A DNA stretch of 64,000 bases from Pararge aegeria (GCF_905163445.1 NC_053186.1:1182599-1246598); one strand, 5' to 3'; numbered from the stretch's first letter, positions 50,050-61,684 are shown. Numbers and translations are program-made. Notes: generated by a model not told the origin, from the letters alone.

Positions 50050-50340
50050 AAAACTGTTGAATTTTTATTCACTTTGCTAGTCACAATCGATCCGTTTTAA
50101 AATATTGGAAATAAATAATCCTAATTGATTATGATATTTGCCACTAGCTGGCGTATAAGTCAAGAAGCGTGGAATATATGACATAAACTTACGACTAATC
50201 CAAATTATTATTTTTGAATAACGGAAACTACACTGACTGACTAACTGACGTAAGCGTTACTTCCGTCAGAAAAAAATCTGAGTTACTCCCTAGTCGCGCC
50301 TAAAGAAGTTTTACTTCAAAAATTACAATGCAAGGCCTCT
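50050..50340 (-). repeat. Right arm of inverted repeat with a Helitron-like end
   Basis: Reverse copy of 47615-47912 including CTAG at 50144-50147 and the flanking 90 bp. Exon 1 lies between the arms. Confidence 0.75.
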
Positions 50341-51104
50341 ACTTTTATAGGAGAGACAGTTTGAGAGAATAGACCATGCTACTCGAAAGCTGGCTGGCGG
50401 GCCATAATGATTATAATAATCATAATATGTTATAGTGATATTAACCGACGTTGACGTTAGAAGTGGGAACACCGTCAACTAACTAGAAAAAATCCAGGAA
50501 TGGATCCCAGGATACATCAAAAATCACTATCCATTGCTTTGCTAATCCATTGCTTCGTTGCTGCATGAAAGGTGGATAAACTCTTATTGCACGAACGAAC
50601 CCTAAAAGTTCAGTATCACTCAAGGAAATTGCGCACCTATACCACATTACGTTCCGGGGCAAGCAATAAAAAGATATTTGATGCTTTACTTTTGCCGCCA
50701 AAATAATTGGTCGACATCCCCCAAGGGAGTAAAGGAGGTATATGCTGCTTGTACTTTATGTATACTGGATTACGGTCAATGCGTTTAAGGTACTTAATTC
50801 ATTCACACTCATTCTACTTTGTATCTCTCTTACATACATGAGATAAATAAAAACTCCAGCTGCGAAGAAAAGCATCATTAAAAAAAAAAAAATTTTAGAA
50901 AACTATAAAAAACTCGCTTTATATAGAAAAACCAAACTAAAAAATAGATAAATAATTATTTTTAAATAAAAAAACCGACTTAGCCTTAACATAGCTTCAT
51001 AACTTTCAAAATTTTTTATACTCGTGATACCTAGAAATTAAATGTCAGATTGGAATTAATTAAAAAAGTATTTTAATGGTACTTATATACTCGTGATGAT
51101 GAAT

Positions 51105-51285
51105 GAGAATGTTATGGAGAACTCTCAGGCATGTAGGTTTCCACACGATGTTTTCCTTCACCTCTGAAGCAAGTGATATTTTTATTACGTAAAACGCACA
51201 TAACTTAGAAATGTTAGAGATTCGAACTCTGCCCCCCGGAAGTGAAGTCCAGCTCCTATCCACTGCGCTATCATCGCTTTTTCAT
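51105..51285 (-). mobile_element. SINE-2 copy, 5' two-thirds
   Basis: Reverse copy with GAGAACTCTCAGGCATG-like core, TAAAACGCACATAACTTAGA and head CCACTGCGCTATCATCGC. Confidence 0.82.
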
Positions 51286-51832
51286 TAGCATAGCTTAAAC
51301 TTAATTTTCATTGTGTAAAAAATAATATAACGCCAGCATCAATTGAAAAATTACCTTTAGAATAAAGAAACAATTACTAAATACCCTGCGTGTAAGAAAA
51401 AGTGGGGTAAAACGTAATAAAACAATTTGAACCCAGCGCAGGTTAGCGCTAGGGTAACAGGTTTATGGGTTAACCTCGGGGGTGCTGTTGGGGTTTTCAC
51501 CCTCAAGGTGTATCGGGACTGCAATATGTCGCCGAGCTTAAGATACTGGACATAACCGCGGTAAAACTTGTGTATAGAATCCGTTGTCCTTTTTCCCCGT
51601 CTACTTACGTTTACTTTTTCATTCGTCTTGTGTTTTTTTCCGACACAAAGTACGACGTACTGAGTGATACTTTATTAAATCACAGTGTAACATTTAAAAA
51701 CGCGGTGAAAGCATATTATCTTGTACAATAATGACGACTTTTAGTACCTTGTTTATGTTTATTTTTATTATCTATATGTTCTTATGTATTTATGTATGAT
51801 TGAGTATATATTGGTTTATTATTTTATATTTA

Positions 51833-52000
51833 CTAGCTGACCCGTGCAACATCATCTGCACCAAATCGGTTAATACCGGAAAATACGAATTACATTTAAA
51901 AAAAATGAATCCTAGCTAGATCGATCTATCGCCCCCGAAACCCCTGTATACTAAATTTCATAAAAATCGTTGGAACCGATTCCAAGATTCCAATTATATA
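51833..52000 (-). mobile_element. Helitron-like element, truncated
   Basis: CTAG at 51833 then CTGACCCGTGCAACATCATC; the body (CATTTTTTTTAAATG-type, ATCGATCTATCGCCCCCGAA) also occurs at about 34590-34740 in the opposite orientation. Confidence 0.6.
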
Positions 52001-52006
52001 TACCTA

Positions 52007-52163
52007 CTAGCTGACCCCTGCGCCATCTGTCGGGCTGATTTGTGAATCTAAACCATCCAGGGTGCCACGCAAACGCATACCGAAAAAATCATTGAAATCG
52101 ATCCGGCCGTTTAGGAGAAGTTCAGTGACATACACACGCACACAAGAAATATATATATAAAGA
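52007..52163 (-). mobile_element. Short Helitron-like element
   Basis: Reverse copy of the 2245-2394 family, inserted directly beside the previous element. Confidence 0.7.
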
Positions 52164-52488
52164 TATACAAGAATTGCTCGTTTAAAGATATAAGATTTAT
52201 TATATTTTTCTTATTTGTGCAATTTTGTTTATGAATTTGTAGTTAGCTATTTGAATGTAGGTTTATAATAATTTAACACCACCTGTCCGCCCTCGCTCAT
52301 CTTCTCCTAATCCAAAGGTTGCCTGGCAGAGATCGCTACTAAGCGATAAGGCCGCCTTTTGTATTCTACTTCTGTCTTTGTATTTCTATTGTTTTTTTTT
52401 ATTTTCCTAACTTCATAGTGGTGTACAAATAAAGAGTTAAATAAATAAAAAAAAAAGTAGCCTAAAGACTAATTACTATTATTATTAT

Positions 52489-52735
52489 GGACGGCCGACA
52501 GGCGCAGTAGGCAGCGACCCTGCTTTCTGAGTCCAAGGCCGTGGGTTCGATTCCCACAACTGGAAAATGTTTGTATAATGAGCATAAGGGTTTTTCAGTG
52601 TCTGGGTGTTTATATGTATTTTCTAAGTATTTATGTATATATAATTCATAAAAATATTCATCAGTCACCTTTAGTACCCATAACACAAGATGGCAATGTG
52701 TGTATTGTCGTAGTATATTTATTTATTTATTTACT
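52489..52735 (+). mobile_element. SINE-1 copy
   Basis: Full head and body with a small deletion in the tail (CTACGCTTACTTTGGGGCTA is missing). Its end is part of the inverted duplication that follows. Confidence 0.88.
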
Positions 52736-53248
52736 AAAATTAATTTAACCTAATCATACAGCATGCAACTTTGTCTGCGTGGACTTGAGAATTGGGTCTA
52801 CAGCTTCGATCGTTAACAATTTTTAATATTACCACGGGAACTTTTTGGGAGATCGGTATAGAAAGTACATGTCCTTTTCCATAGCATAGGTGACATGTAT
52901 ACAAAATTACAAAGCTTTCTGGCCGCGGCTTAGCTCGTACACAATTTTCAATTTTCTCTCGGGAACTACTTAAGGAATCAAAGGTAGCCTATGTTCTTTT
53001 CCATGTCAAAGGCTACATGCATGCCAGATAGCTTTGTAATTTTGTATACATGTCACCTTTGCTATGGAAAAGGACATGTACTTTCTATACCGATCTCTCA
53101 AAAAGTTCCCGTGGTAATATTAAAAATTGTTTCTCAAGTCCACGCAGACAAAGTTGCATGCTAAATAGGTTAAAGGCTAGGTTAAATTAATTTTAGTAAA
53201 TAAATAAAATAAATAAATAAATATACTACGACAATACACATTTCGCCA
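52697..53248. repeat. Large hairpin-forming inverted duplication
   Basis: Arms of about 225 bp (52697-52922 and 53026-53248) share a SINE-1 tail, a unique bit (CTAAAATTAATTTAACCTA) and a Helitron-like segment (AGCATGCAACTTTGTCTGCG to CAAAATTACAAAGCT), with a few indels. The loop of about 100 bp is further Helitron-like sequence. Confidence 0.85.
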
Positions 53249-53364
53249 TTTCATCAAAATCCGTTCAGCCGTTTTTGCGTGATTGAGTAACAAACATCCA
53301 CACTTTCACATTTATAATATAAGTAGGATAAGATAATTGGGTCTAATGACTTTATTGTAGTTTT

Positions 53365-53690
53365 ATTTTATTCCACTACAATCTCACCAATCTCTATATT
53401 ACAATCTGGTAAGTGATGATGCAGCCTAAGTTGGTAACGGGCTAACCTTTTAGGGGTATATATTAAACCCATACCCTAATCGGTTTAAACACGACATCAT
53501 ACCGGAACGCTTAATCGCCTCTGCGGCACATCTTCGTCGGTAAGGTCGTAACTAGCCACGGCGGAAGCCTCCCACCAGGCCAGACCAAAGAAAATTAAAA
53601 ATTTCCAAACTGCTCCTTCCGAGACTCGAACCTGGAACCTCCAGGTTAAAACCACAGCGGTCGCTACTTCACCAGAAGGTCGTCAAAATG
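53365..53690 (-). mobile_element. SINE-3 copy, near full length
   Basis: Reverse copy from the tail (ATCTGGTAAGTGATGATGCA) through AACTAGCCACGGCGGAAGCC to the B box region (GAGACTCGAACCTGGAACCT). Confidence 0.8.
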
Positions 53691-53934
53691 TTATTGTAAT
53701 GTAGAGATTGCATTTTGTATTCTAAATTCATTCTTTCCAAGTAGTCTTTATTAGAACTTGCTGCAAACGTTATGTCTATCTGTTTGTACTGATTCTACCG
53801 TCGGTTCAGAATTCTACCGAGAAGAACCCGACAAGAAACTCAGCACCTATCCATCTACAACAAAATTGCAGCTATCCTGAATCAACATTTCACAATTTAA
53901 CAATCATTTTTTTAAATGTTGGATAGGCGTTACT

Positions 53935-54120
53935 TTGCGGAATTCCATAAAATATTATGAAAATTAAGCTTTATTTGCTATACTCCGCGAAAAGAAGGAT
54001 AACCTGTGTTATGTAATTTATAATTTCTTAGATCCTTATACCCCACACCAAGCAGATCTTCGGCAGTTTACCCTCTACGCTCGTTTCGCTCCGACACCGG
54101 AGTATCCTCAGATGTTGACT
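53935..54120 (+). repeat. Unclassified dispersed repeat (copy 4)
   Basis: GCGGAATTCCATAAAATATT, AGCAGATCTTCGGCAGTTTA and GACACCGGAGTATCCTCAGA. Confidence 0.68.
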
Positions 54121-54184
54121 TTAAAAAATAATAAGTATTTATTGTAATTTTCACAATAATTTTTCCAACTAATTGTCATAAATT

Positions 54185-54345
54185 TACAGACTTTGAGAAC
54201 ATTATGGAAAACTCTCAGGCATGCAGGTTTCCGCACAATATTTTCCTTCGCCTTCGAAGCTAGCGATATTTTATTTGCTTGAAACGCACATAACTTAGAA
54301 AAGTTAGAACGATTCGAACTCGGCCTGCCCACTGGGTACCGCCGC
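54185..54345 (-). mobile_element. SINE-2 fragment
   Basis: ACATTATGGAAAACTCTCAG, GCATGCAGGTTTCCGCACAA and ACGCACATAACTTAGAAAAG in reverse. Confidence 0.78.
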
Positions 54346-54619
54346 TACAATTCTACTACGCCTATCCTAGCAAGGATCAAATTTATTCGCGGGGTTTGTA
54401 ATTTTTCACCCCCAAGTTGTTTTGGAGGTTAAATTTGGAGTCGGGGCAAACATGTTGTACGTGGCGAATGTAAATGTCGGTAACTGATAAATAAAGAAAG
54501 AGGTAAAATGTTTGAGGTGCCCTTGCGCGGTAAACACGCGCTAGGGGTGCGGCTCGCGAGTAGAACTGATACAAATAAGTTTCTTAATATTATAAAAGGT
54601 TCATTATAAAAAAATAAAT

Positions 54620-54728
54620 TATTAAATAAATATACTACGACAATACCACATCGCTATCTAGCCCCAAAGTAAGCGCAGCTTGTGTTATGGGTACTAAGAT
54701 GCCTGATGAATATTTTTATGAATAATTA
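54620..54728 (-). mobile_element. SINE-1 3' half
   Basis: ATACTACGACAATACCACAT to GAATATTTTTATGAATAATT in reverse. Confidence 0.82.
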
Positions 54729-54771
54729 AACGCGCTGCTGGGTACGCACCCAGCCCGCTTCCCCGGGCTAG

Positions 54772-54818
54772 ATTTAATGATGTAATTTTATTTAAACAAT
54801 AAAATTACATCATTAAAT
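54772..54818. repeat. Perfect 21-bp inverted repeat, 5-bp loop
   Basis: Arms 54772-54792 and 54798-54818 (ATTTAATGATGTAATTTTAT and complement), loop TAAAC. Just upstream (54738-54755) is a GC hairpin GCTGGGT-ACGC-ACCCAGC followed by CCCGGGCTAG, which looks like a Helitron 3' end. Confidence 0.85.
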
Positions 54819-54837
54819 TTTTAATTTAAGTCTCATA

Positions 54838-55030
54838 TCCCAAGGTGCTGGAATGGCAGCCCCGAACTGGTAAGCGCAGCATTGGTCGACCCCGAACGAG
54901 GTGGACAGACGACATTAAGCGCGTCGCAGGTAGCCGCTGGATCCAAGCGGCTCAGAACCGTGGAACTTGTAACTCCCTACAAAATACCTATGTCCAGCAG
55001 TGGACGTATATCGGTTGATGTGATGAAGTC
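54838..55030 (+). mobile_element. LINE reverse-transcriptase tail (RTE-like)
   Basis: Encodes KVLEWQPRTGKRSIGRPRTR-like peptides (GGAATGGCAGCCCCGAACTG; AACGAGGTGGACAGACGACA) and ends TGTCCAGCAGTGGACGTATA. Same family as 45900-46185 but shorter in the middle. Confidence 0.75.
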
Positions 55031-55479
55031 ATGCAAAAAACACGTCTTTCAAAGTACCGACTTGTGTCTCTCAACAATATGTTGAGGTGTGGGAAACCAG
55101 TAATTACATCTGTAACGCACTTCATAATTGAAAATCCATTCGTTTAAAATAGGCTCACTCTATAAGATAAAAATATAACAAATTTTAAAAAGAAAGTGGA
55201 CTGTAACAATGGTAATATTAGAAGTAAAAATAAAATTGTAGTGCAGTTTACTAGGCTGCATAAAATTAGATATTCATTTTAAAGTAATTGTATATCTTTT
55301 TATAACAAATTACCAGATGAAATCCTTGAGATGTCTCTCAATAAGTTCAAAGTTTACATAAAACGTAAGCTTATAGAAAAATCTTATTATTCCTTTTAGG
55401 ATTAATATCCTATTATTAAGGATTACATGTATGATAAAAAAAATTGGTATGAATTACTCTAACTTCATAGCTCAACATT

Positions 55480-55810
55480 AACTAGACCAGGGTGCGTTTG
55501 GAACCCTCCTAGCTTTAGTTTGAAGTTAACGAATGCAGTTATCACCATCACTGAAATTAGTGGTAACATGTTAAATGTATGAACGCTTTATAAGTGCCTG
55601 TGATAAGGTCTACATGAATAAAATATTTTTTAATTTGAATAAGTACTTTTGAAACGTCAAGTATGTCAGTTTGTAGTGACTCTACCACCGGTTCGGAAGG
55701 CAGATTCTACCGAGAAGAAGCCGGCAAGAAACTCAGCAGTGGCTTATTTCCAACATCAACAATTTATATTTTGACATGTATTTCTCTATCGAAAGCGGAG
55801 CCGCATAATT
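55480..55810 (-). mobile_element. LINE-B and LINE-A 3' scraps
   Basis: 55485-55640 matches the LINE-B tail in the plus direction (ACCAGGGTGCGTTTGGAACC, ends TGAATAAAATATTTTTTAA). 55645-55810 is the LINE-A 3' UTR in reverse (GACTCTACCACCGGTTCGGA). They are adjacent by chance or through nested insertion. Confidence 0.65.
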
Positions 55811-56354
55811 CCAAGCAACCTTTTTCATTTGGAAATTCAGTTCGGACCGGAACTCAGGAATAATGCTCGACGGCAGAAATAAACATGGCGCTAGAGACTA
55901 TAACAATTAGGTATTATTTATATTTATAGGTTTACAAACCTAGAAAAAATACCCTTTGTGCCAGCCCTAGCAGCTAATATGTGAGTGACAGACGGACATA
56001 AATAACAGGCGTCGCATGATGCCCCAGGGCGCAGCGTACGTTCGATTCCCGCTTTATTGCCCGTACCGACTATCATTCCCCGGAATTACTGGGCACGTGC
56101 AATCATAAAAAATCCACACGCGCAGCCCACCAACCCGCGGTAAAGCGTGGTGGTCTCAACTCCATATTCCTCCCTTCTAGGAGATATCTGTGACCAAGAG
56201 TACTAAGTCAATTCTCGCAAAATTAAGTTTAATTTGCTATAGGACTGCTTTGAGTTGAGTTTTTTGAGCTGTTCCAGTACTTAGAGAGTATATTGCCGTA
56301 GATCTATTCGGTGTCGAGTATAAAGATTGGGGACATTGTAAATAACACCGTATA

Positions 56355-56645
56355 TCACTACTAATATTATAAATGTGAATGCAAGTTTGTTTGGTACGCT
56401 TTCACGCGCAAAAACTACTAAACCGATCATCACGAAACTTTGTACACATATTCCTGAAGGTATAAGAAGTAATATAGGATGCTTTTTATCCCGAAATTAA
56501 GCTCAGTTTTCTCGGTAGAGGGGACGAAAGTGTTTGACGATTTTACACCAGGCTTAGCTATCCTAAATACATAAAGTGCTGCCGCATTTATGAAGCACAT
56601 GTCTTTCGAAAAACAGAAGCGAACGAAGACGCGGGCAACAGCTAG
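56355..56645 (+). mobile_element. Helitron-like element
   Basis: Starts TCACTACTAATATTATAAAT after A, ends ACGCGGGCAACAGCTAG before T. 291 bp, non-autonomous. Confidence 0.82.
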
Positions 56646-56744
56646 TTATAAAATAAATTAAGTTTAATTTTCATAATATATCATACAATTCCACAAAGCA
56701 ACGCCTGCTTCTATCCCATACTATAATCCCTATCCCTATACCTA

Positions 56745-57199
56745 TCCCTACTAATATTATAAATGTAAGTTTGTTTGTTACGCTATCACGCAAAAACTAG
56801 TCAGCCGATCCTCATGAAACTTTGTACTCATATTCTTGGAAGTGTTAAAAGTAATATAGAATACTTTTTATCCCGACATTAAGCTCAGTTCCGTTGGGAG
56901 GGGGGGGTGAAAGTGTTTGACGATTTAACACCATAACTCAACAAACAAAATCGTCAAATTATAACCGATTTAAATTATATTTTTTGTACTATAGAGGTTA
57001 TAATATGTATTTAATTTTGCCCAAACTTTGTGTAGATCTGTATGTGGTTGCAGATAGAGGGCAGAACTCCTCAGCGGACAACAGCAAACCCCTCATTTAA
57101 GGCTTAGCGATACTGAATACTTCTTTAGAACTACAACTAAATTGAATGCCACATCAAAAAACAAAATCAAACGCAGACGAAGTCGCGGGCAACAGCTAG
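56745..57199 (+). mobile_element. Helitron-like element
   Basis: Starts TCCCTACTAATATTATAAAT after A, ends AAGTCGCGGGCAACAGCTAG before T. 455 bp; shares both ends and much of the body with the previous copy and with 34146-34578. Confidence 0.84.
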
Positions 57200-57214
57200 T
57201 TTAGTTTATATTTG

Positions 57215-57540
57215 TTTTATAGCGTAGCCCATTTAGATACACTAGCGGGTAAACTAAGCTCAGCTGCCAACGCAGTCAGGAAAATTAGACAGATTACTGA
57301 CGTTGAAATAACCAGCTTGTTTATTTTGCGTACTTTCATAGTGTTATGTCCCACGGGATCTTGTTATCGGGTAAAGCTGCTGATATCGAAACTATATTTA
57401 TATTGCAAAAAAAGAGCTGTAACAAACTTAAATCACGCGAATCCCTCCGTGAGAAATTTAAAGAAATAGGTATACTAACTGTAGCTTCACAATATTTTTA
57501 TAATAATATAGTATTTGTAAGACGACATATTAGTCTACTA
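57215..57540 (+). mobile_element. LINE-A RT fragment
   Basis: Encodes AHLDTLAGKLSSAANAVRKI, a stretch ending LLSGKAADIETIFILQKK, and ESLREKFKEIGILTVASQYF with one or two frameshifts. It is cut by the Helitron-like element that starts at 57538. Confidence 0.82.
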
Positions 57541-58108
57541 GCGGACAATCGCGACTTCGACCGCGTATTATTTTACGTGATATACTGAGTTAGTAAGTTG
57601 TCATTATTTTAGTTGATACAAACATACATACATACTATTAAGCATTTATAATATTAAGTAGTATGGTACGCATGTATTCGATCGTTGTCCCATATGCATT
57701 GCTACTTGCTGTTATTTGTGAAGCGTTATGTCCTTTATCTCCGACAATGTCCATCAGATCTTCATTAAAATTAGTCATGACATGTTTTATCGTATATACT
57801 TAAAAAAAATATTAAAATAGGTAAAAATTTAACGGAGTTATGAAGTAAAATTGATAAAATTTTTCGTCCCGATTCCCGGAGGAAACTTATTGTTTATCGA
57901 GATAAAAGGTATCCTATATGTTGACCCGGAATATCAGCTACCACTATACCAAATTTTATTTAAATCCGTTTAGTAGTTTTACTTGTATATTTAGTTGCCC
58001 GGAACGACAGACAGACAGACAGACAGACGAAAATTAAATAAAAATCTGTTTTTGACTCAGTATCGATTATAAAGCATCCTCCGGTCAAAATTTTAAAAAT
58101 ATATTGTT
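57538..58108 (-). mobile_element. Long Helitron-like element
   Basis: Reverse copy of 29454-30121 with CTAG at 57538-57541 and the far end near AATTTTGACCGGAGGATGC-type sequence. It lies inside a LINE-A copy. Confidence 0.7.
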
Positions 58109-58339
58109 TGTTTCAAAATTTCTTTATTTTGCCAATAAATTGTAACAAATGTTAAACAATAGATATTATAATTTATTTTTGCTAACGTAAACTAATATTT
58201 TTTATTGTTCAGGCTAACACACCTTTTTATTAAACATATACAATGAGTAAATAAAGATACAATAACTAAAACATAACCTAAACACCTACGCAAATATAAA
58301 CGTAACATATTTTTTAACTTATATAATAATATATACTAT

Positions 58340-58563
58340 ATACTACTACGACAATACACACATCGTTATGGGTTCCGAGATAGCTGATGAATAATTTTTT
58401 TATGAATATAATACACATAAACACTTATAATATACAGATAAACAGCCAGACACTGAAAAACATTCATGTTCATCACACAAACATTTTCCAGTTGTGGGAA
58501 TCGAACCCACGACCTTGGACTCAGAAAGCAGGGTCGGTGCCCACTGCGCCACTCGGCCGTCAA
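58340..58563 (-). mobile_element. SINE-1 copy with tail deletion
   Basis: Reverse copy; complete head and B box (GGGAATCGAACCCACGACCT), lacking part of the 3' third. Confidence 0.88.
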
Positions 58564-58929
58564 ACGTTCTGCTTCCGAACGCAAGCAAATTATTCACACT
58601 TATTCAAATAAATTATAACATACAATAAATGAGTGAGCATGCTATTAATAGTCGCTGAAAATATCAACCTTTATTACTTTTTTAAATATCGCCAGTGACA
58701 CAATTCTTGACACGAGTTTTGACACAAATAGCTCTACTGCTCGTAGCTGGCGTTTCCAATTCTGTCAGTGTATGTCCTTTATTACACCGTGTCTTTCGGT
58801 AAAGCTTAAACATTACGCGGTATTACAAGATTACTTGTAACAAGAAAGGGTGATGCAATGAACGTTTTGATATCCGACTGCATATTAGAAGATTTGGGTG
58901 TAGTGCTCTCACAGAATACTGGCACGTTT

Positions 58930-59040
58930 ATAATTTAAATAGCGGAAAACTACACAGATGTTTGACGTACGAAGCGTTAGTTACGTCAGAAAACAATCTG
59001 AGTTACTCCCTAGTCGCGCCTAAACAAGTTTTACTTCAAT
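58930..59040 (-). repeat. Fragment of the exon 1-flanking inverted repeat family
   Basis: GTCAGAAAACAATCTGAGTT and ACTCCCTAGTCGCGCCTAAA match 50250-50325. Confidence 0.65.
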
Positions 59041-59049
59041 AAAATAAAA

Positions 59050-59600
59050 AAATAAAAATTCAAAATTCATTTATTTCAAGTAGGCCTAATATAAGCACTT
59101 TTGAAACGTCAAGTCTGTCTGTGTGTAGTGACTCTAATAAAAACTGCAAAAGGCGTAAGTATGCCTCTCTAAAGGTTGCTTGGAAGCATCCGGCTCCGCT
59201 TTCATCTCACACAAGATAGTACAATGATTGTTAAATTGTAAAATAATGTAGGAAAAGAGCGACTGCTGAGTTTCTTGCCGGATTCCTGTCGGTAGAATCT
59301 GCCTTCCGAACCGGTGGTAGAGTCACTACAAACAGACTTGACGTTTCCAAAGTGCTTATTGCAATATTGTGTCAGGGGAAGTTTTACCGCCATGTTTATT
59401 TCTGCCGCAGAAGCATTGCTGTGTTCCGGTCTGAATTGAATTCCTTAATGATAAGGTTGCTTGAAAGTATGCGGTTCCGCTCTCATCTTTCACAAGATAG
59501 AAAAATACATGTCAAAATGTAAATTGATATTGTTTGGCTAGCAAGCCCGAACTAAAATGTATTACTAACATAAAGGCCTACTTTTTGACATCATTTTTAT
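59050..59600. mobile_element. LINE-A 3' fragments, three pieces
   Basis: 59050-59140 (reverse tail), 59165-59360 (plus, GCTTGGAAGCATCCGGCTCC to GACTTGACGTTT) and 59445-59600 (plus, diverged). They meet tail to head, which suggests nested or inverted insertion. Confidence 0.65.
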
Positions 59601-60517
59601 TCCTTAAAGTAGTTACGAGTTAGAGATACGATACATACAAATGAACAGACAAAAATATGTTTACGTAGGTATTCTTTTTCTTGTCATGTATATGTTTTTA
59701 AGGCGGCTGAAATTAAATTTTAGGAGCCAATACACAATGACATTGCAGGGGATATAAAAAAGCCACAATCGTAAAAATACGTTGTCTCACTCCATCGGGG
59801 TCACCCATCGATACCTCGCCGTAAACAGACAGGCCAAGGCATAAGCGGCAGCGATTTTTTTACCCCACGCCTTGTTATCGAAGGAAGAGACGTTAACTCC
59901 GCATCGTCAACGTGATAGTCAGGACAGGTTTATTTTGTGCACTTTGAGTAAACTCATAAGGATAGCGATTTTGACTATATATTTTACTAATACCTAATAG
60001 TTAAATAGTATGGTAATTTTTTTTTTTGTGCTACATTGTCGCATTGGCACAATCTGTCCCGTAATGAAGGAAGTATGACTTTTTTGGTAATTTTTAAATA
60101 AATATAATCAATCATACGAAACCGTAGAAATGTAGAAACCGATCGGGTTGGTGTATGGGTTCAATCCGCTACTTAGGATGCATCGCCAGTTAACACACAT
60201 CATACGAAAGCAAAAGTTTTAAATTTTAAGATATTTTTGCAAATACACTCTTAGATTATTATTATTGTGATATTAAAAATGTCCGTTTGAGTGGTTACGA
60301 CCTTCTTCGTTAGAGCAGGGCGCTTTTGGATTCCGTCTAGCTTAAGTTTTTTTGTTGACGAATGTAGTCAAAAAAATTAAAAAACTAGGTTATAAGTTAA
60401 ATAACGTATCTACTTTCAAATCTGTCTTACGTATCGTATTCTATGTGTTGGTTTTTTAAATTAAGTAACTGAAAAAAGATATGTTGTTTTCATTTATATT
60501 TTAAATTGGTTTATTGA

Positions 60518-60710
60518 AGCGGTGATAGCTCAGTGGGTAGGAGCTGGACTTTCGGGAGGCCGAGTTTGAATCCCAGCACGCACCTCTAACTTTTCCAAGT
60601 TATGAGCGTTTTAAGTAATTGAAATAAATGCTTCAACGATGAAGTACAACACCTGCATGCCTGAGAAGCCTCGATAATATTATTAAAGGTGTGTGGAGTC
60701 TATCAAAAAA
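60518..60710 (+). mobile_element. SINE-2 copy, 5' two-thirds
   Basis: GCGGTGATAGCTCAGTGGGT, B box GTTTGAATCCCAG, core ACACCTGCATGCCTGAGAAG. Confidence 0.82.
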
Positions 60711-61024
60711 AAAAACAATGGACACAAAAGGGGGAAACTTAAAAAGTAGGAAACAAAAGGCGGCCTTATCGCTTAGTAGCGATCTCATCCAACCTTCATT
60801 ACATGAGTCATCTAACGCTTGCTCTTAACAACTTGTTCCACGTATTCCCAGACGTTTCCTTTAGTACCTAAAGCAGACATTTTATGGGCGCTGTCACCAG
60901 GTATCCCGGTTGATGGGACCCCAAATATTGGATTTTGCCTCATTTCACCAGTAATTGAATACATTTCGCCAGATACTTAAAGCCTGTTGGGCCTTTTAAA
61001 TCTGCCATCCTAACTTATGGCGGA

Positions 61025-61115
61025 AGAGTGACGACCACGGCGCAGGGTTGAGAGCTGTGGTCTTATAAGTGGGAGGTCCCGGGTTCGATCCCCGGCGGGC
61101 ATTTTAGCAATTTAT
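61025..61115 (+). mobile_element. SINE-3 tRNA-like head
   Basis: GAGAGCTGTGGTCTTATAAG and GGTCCCGGGTTCGATCCCCG: a good B box. The A box region is present but no acceptor stem closes, so it is not called a tRNA gene. Confidence 0.7.
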
Positions 61116-61329
61116 AATTTTTGGAAGGGATTTCTGTGAACTTTGCGGTCGTCAAATTGTATAGGTATTTGAATTTTCTGTGTGGTTTGGGTTAGGTATA
61201 AATTTATTCATATCTGAAGTGTTTCGGATCTGGTCTGGTCTGGTGGTAAAGGTTTGTCAAATCAAATTGTAAGTTACAGAGATTAGCGCGCTCGAACAAA
61301 TCAACGAAAAATAAACTCTTCAGCTTTTC

Positions 61330-61680
61330 TTATTAGGTATTAAATACCTATAGATAATCTACGGTCGTCGAATTCGTCTTTTCCATGTACGCCTTTATAA
61401 TACTTGGGCGGTTTTTTATTGGCTTACAAAGTTGATTTTTTTGAAAATTGTTTTCGCTTGGGATTAATTTTACAGTCGAAGCCTTTCGCCCACATACCTG
61501 CGCCGCCCCCCGGCCGCGCCCGTATTTGCGAGCGCACATTATTTATATTCGCTTCACAATCGGCGCTGCTCGCTAAATGGGATTTAAAAGCTCCCAACAA
61601 TTCACGGCGATGCTTTTTTTGGACGGCGTTATGCGAGATAGACGCAAGAAAGTTAAATATATATTTTTTTAGTTCCAATA
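61330..61680. other. Unique, locally GC-rich block
   Basis: CCTGCGCCGCCCCCCGGCCG and CGCCCGTATTTGCGAGCGCA stand out from the AT-rich surroundings; open frames exist on both strands (up to 94 codons) with no recognisable product. No repeat partner in the window. Confidence 0.35.
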
Positions 61681-61684
61681 CAAA

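Noticed and set aside
61025..61115. tRNA gene from GGTTCGATCCCCG
   Set aside because: No closing acceptor stem or CCA-side pairing, and it matches the head of SINE-3 copies.
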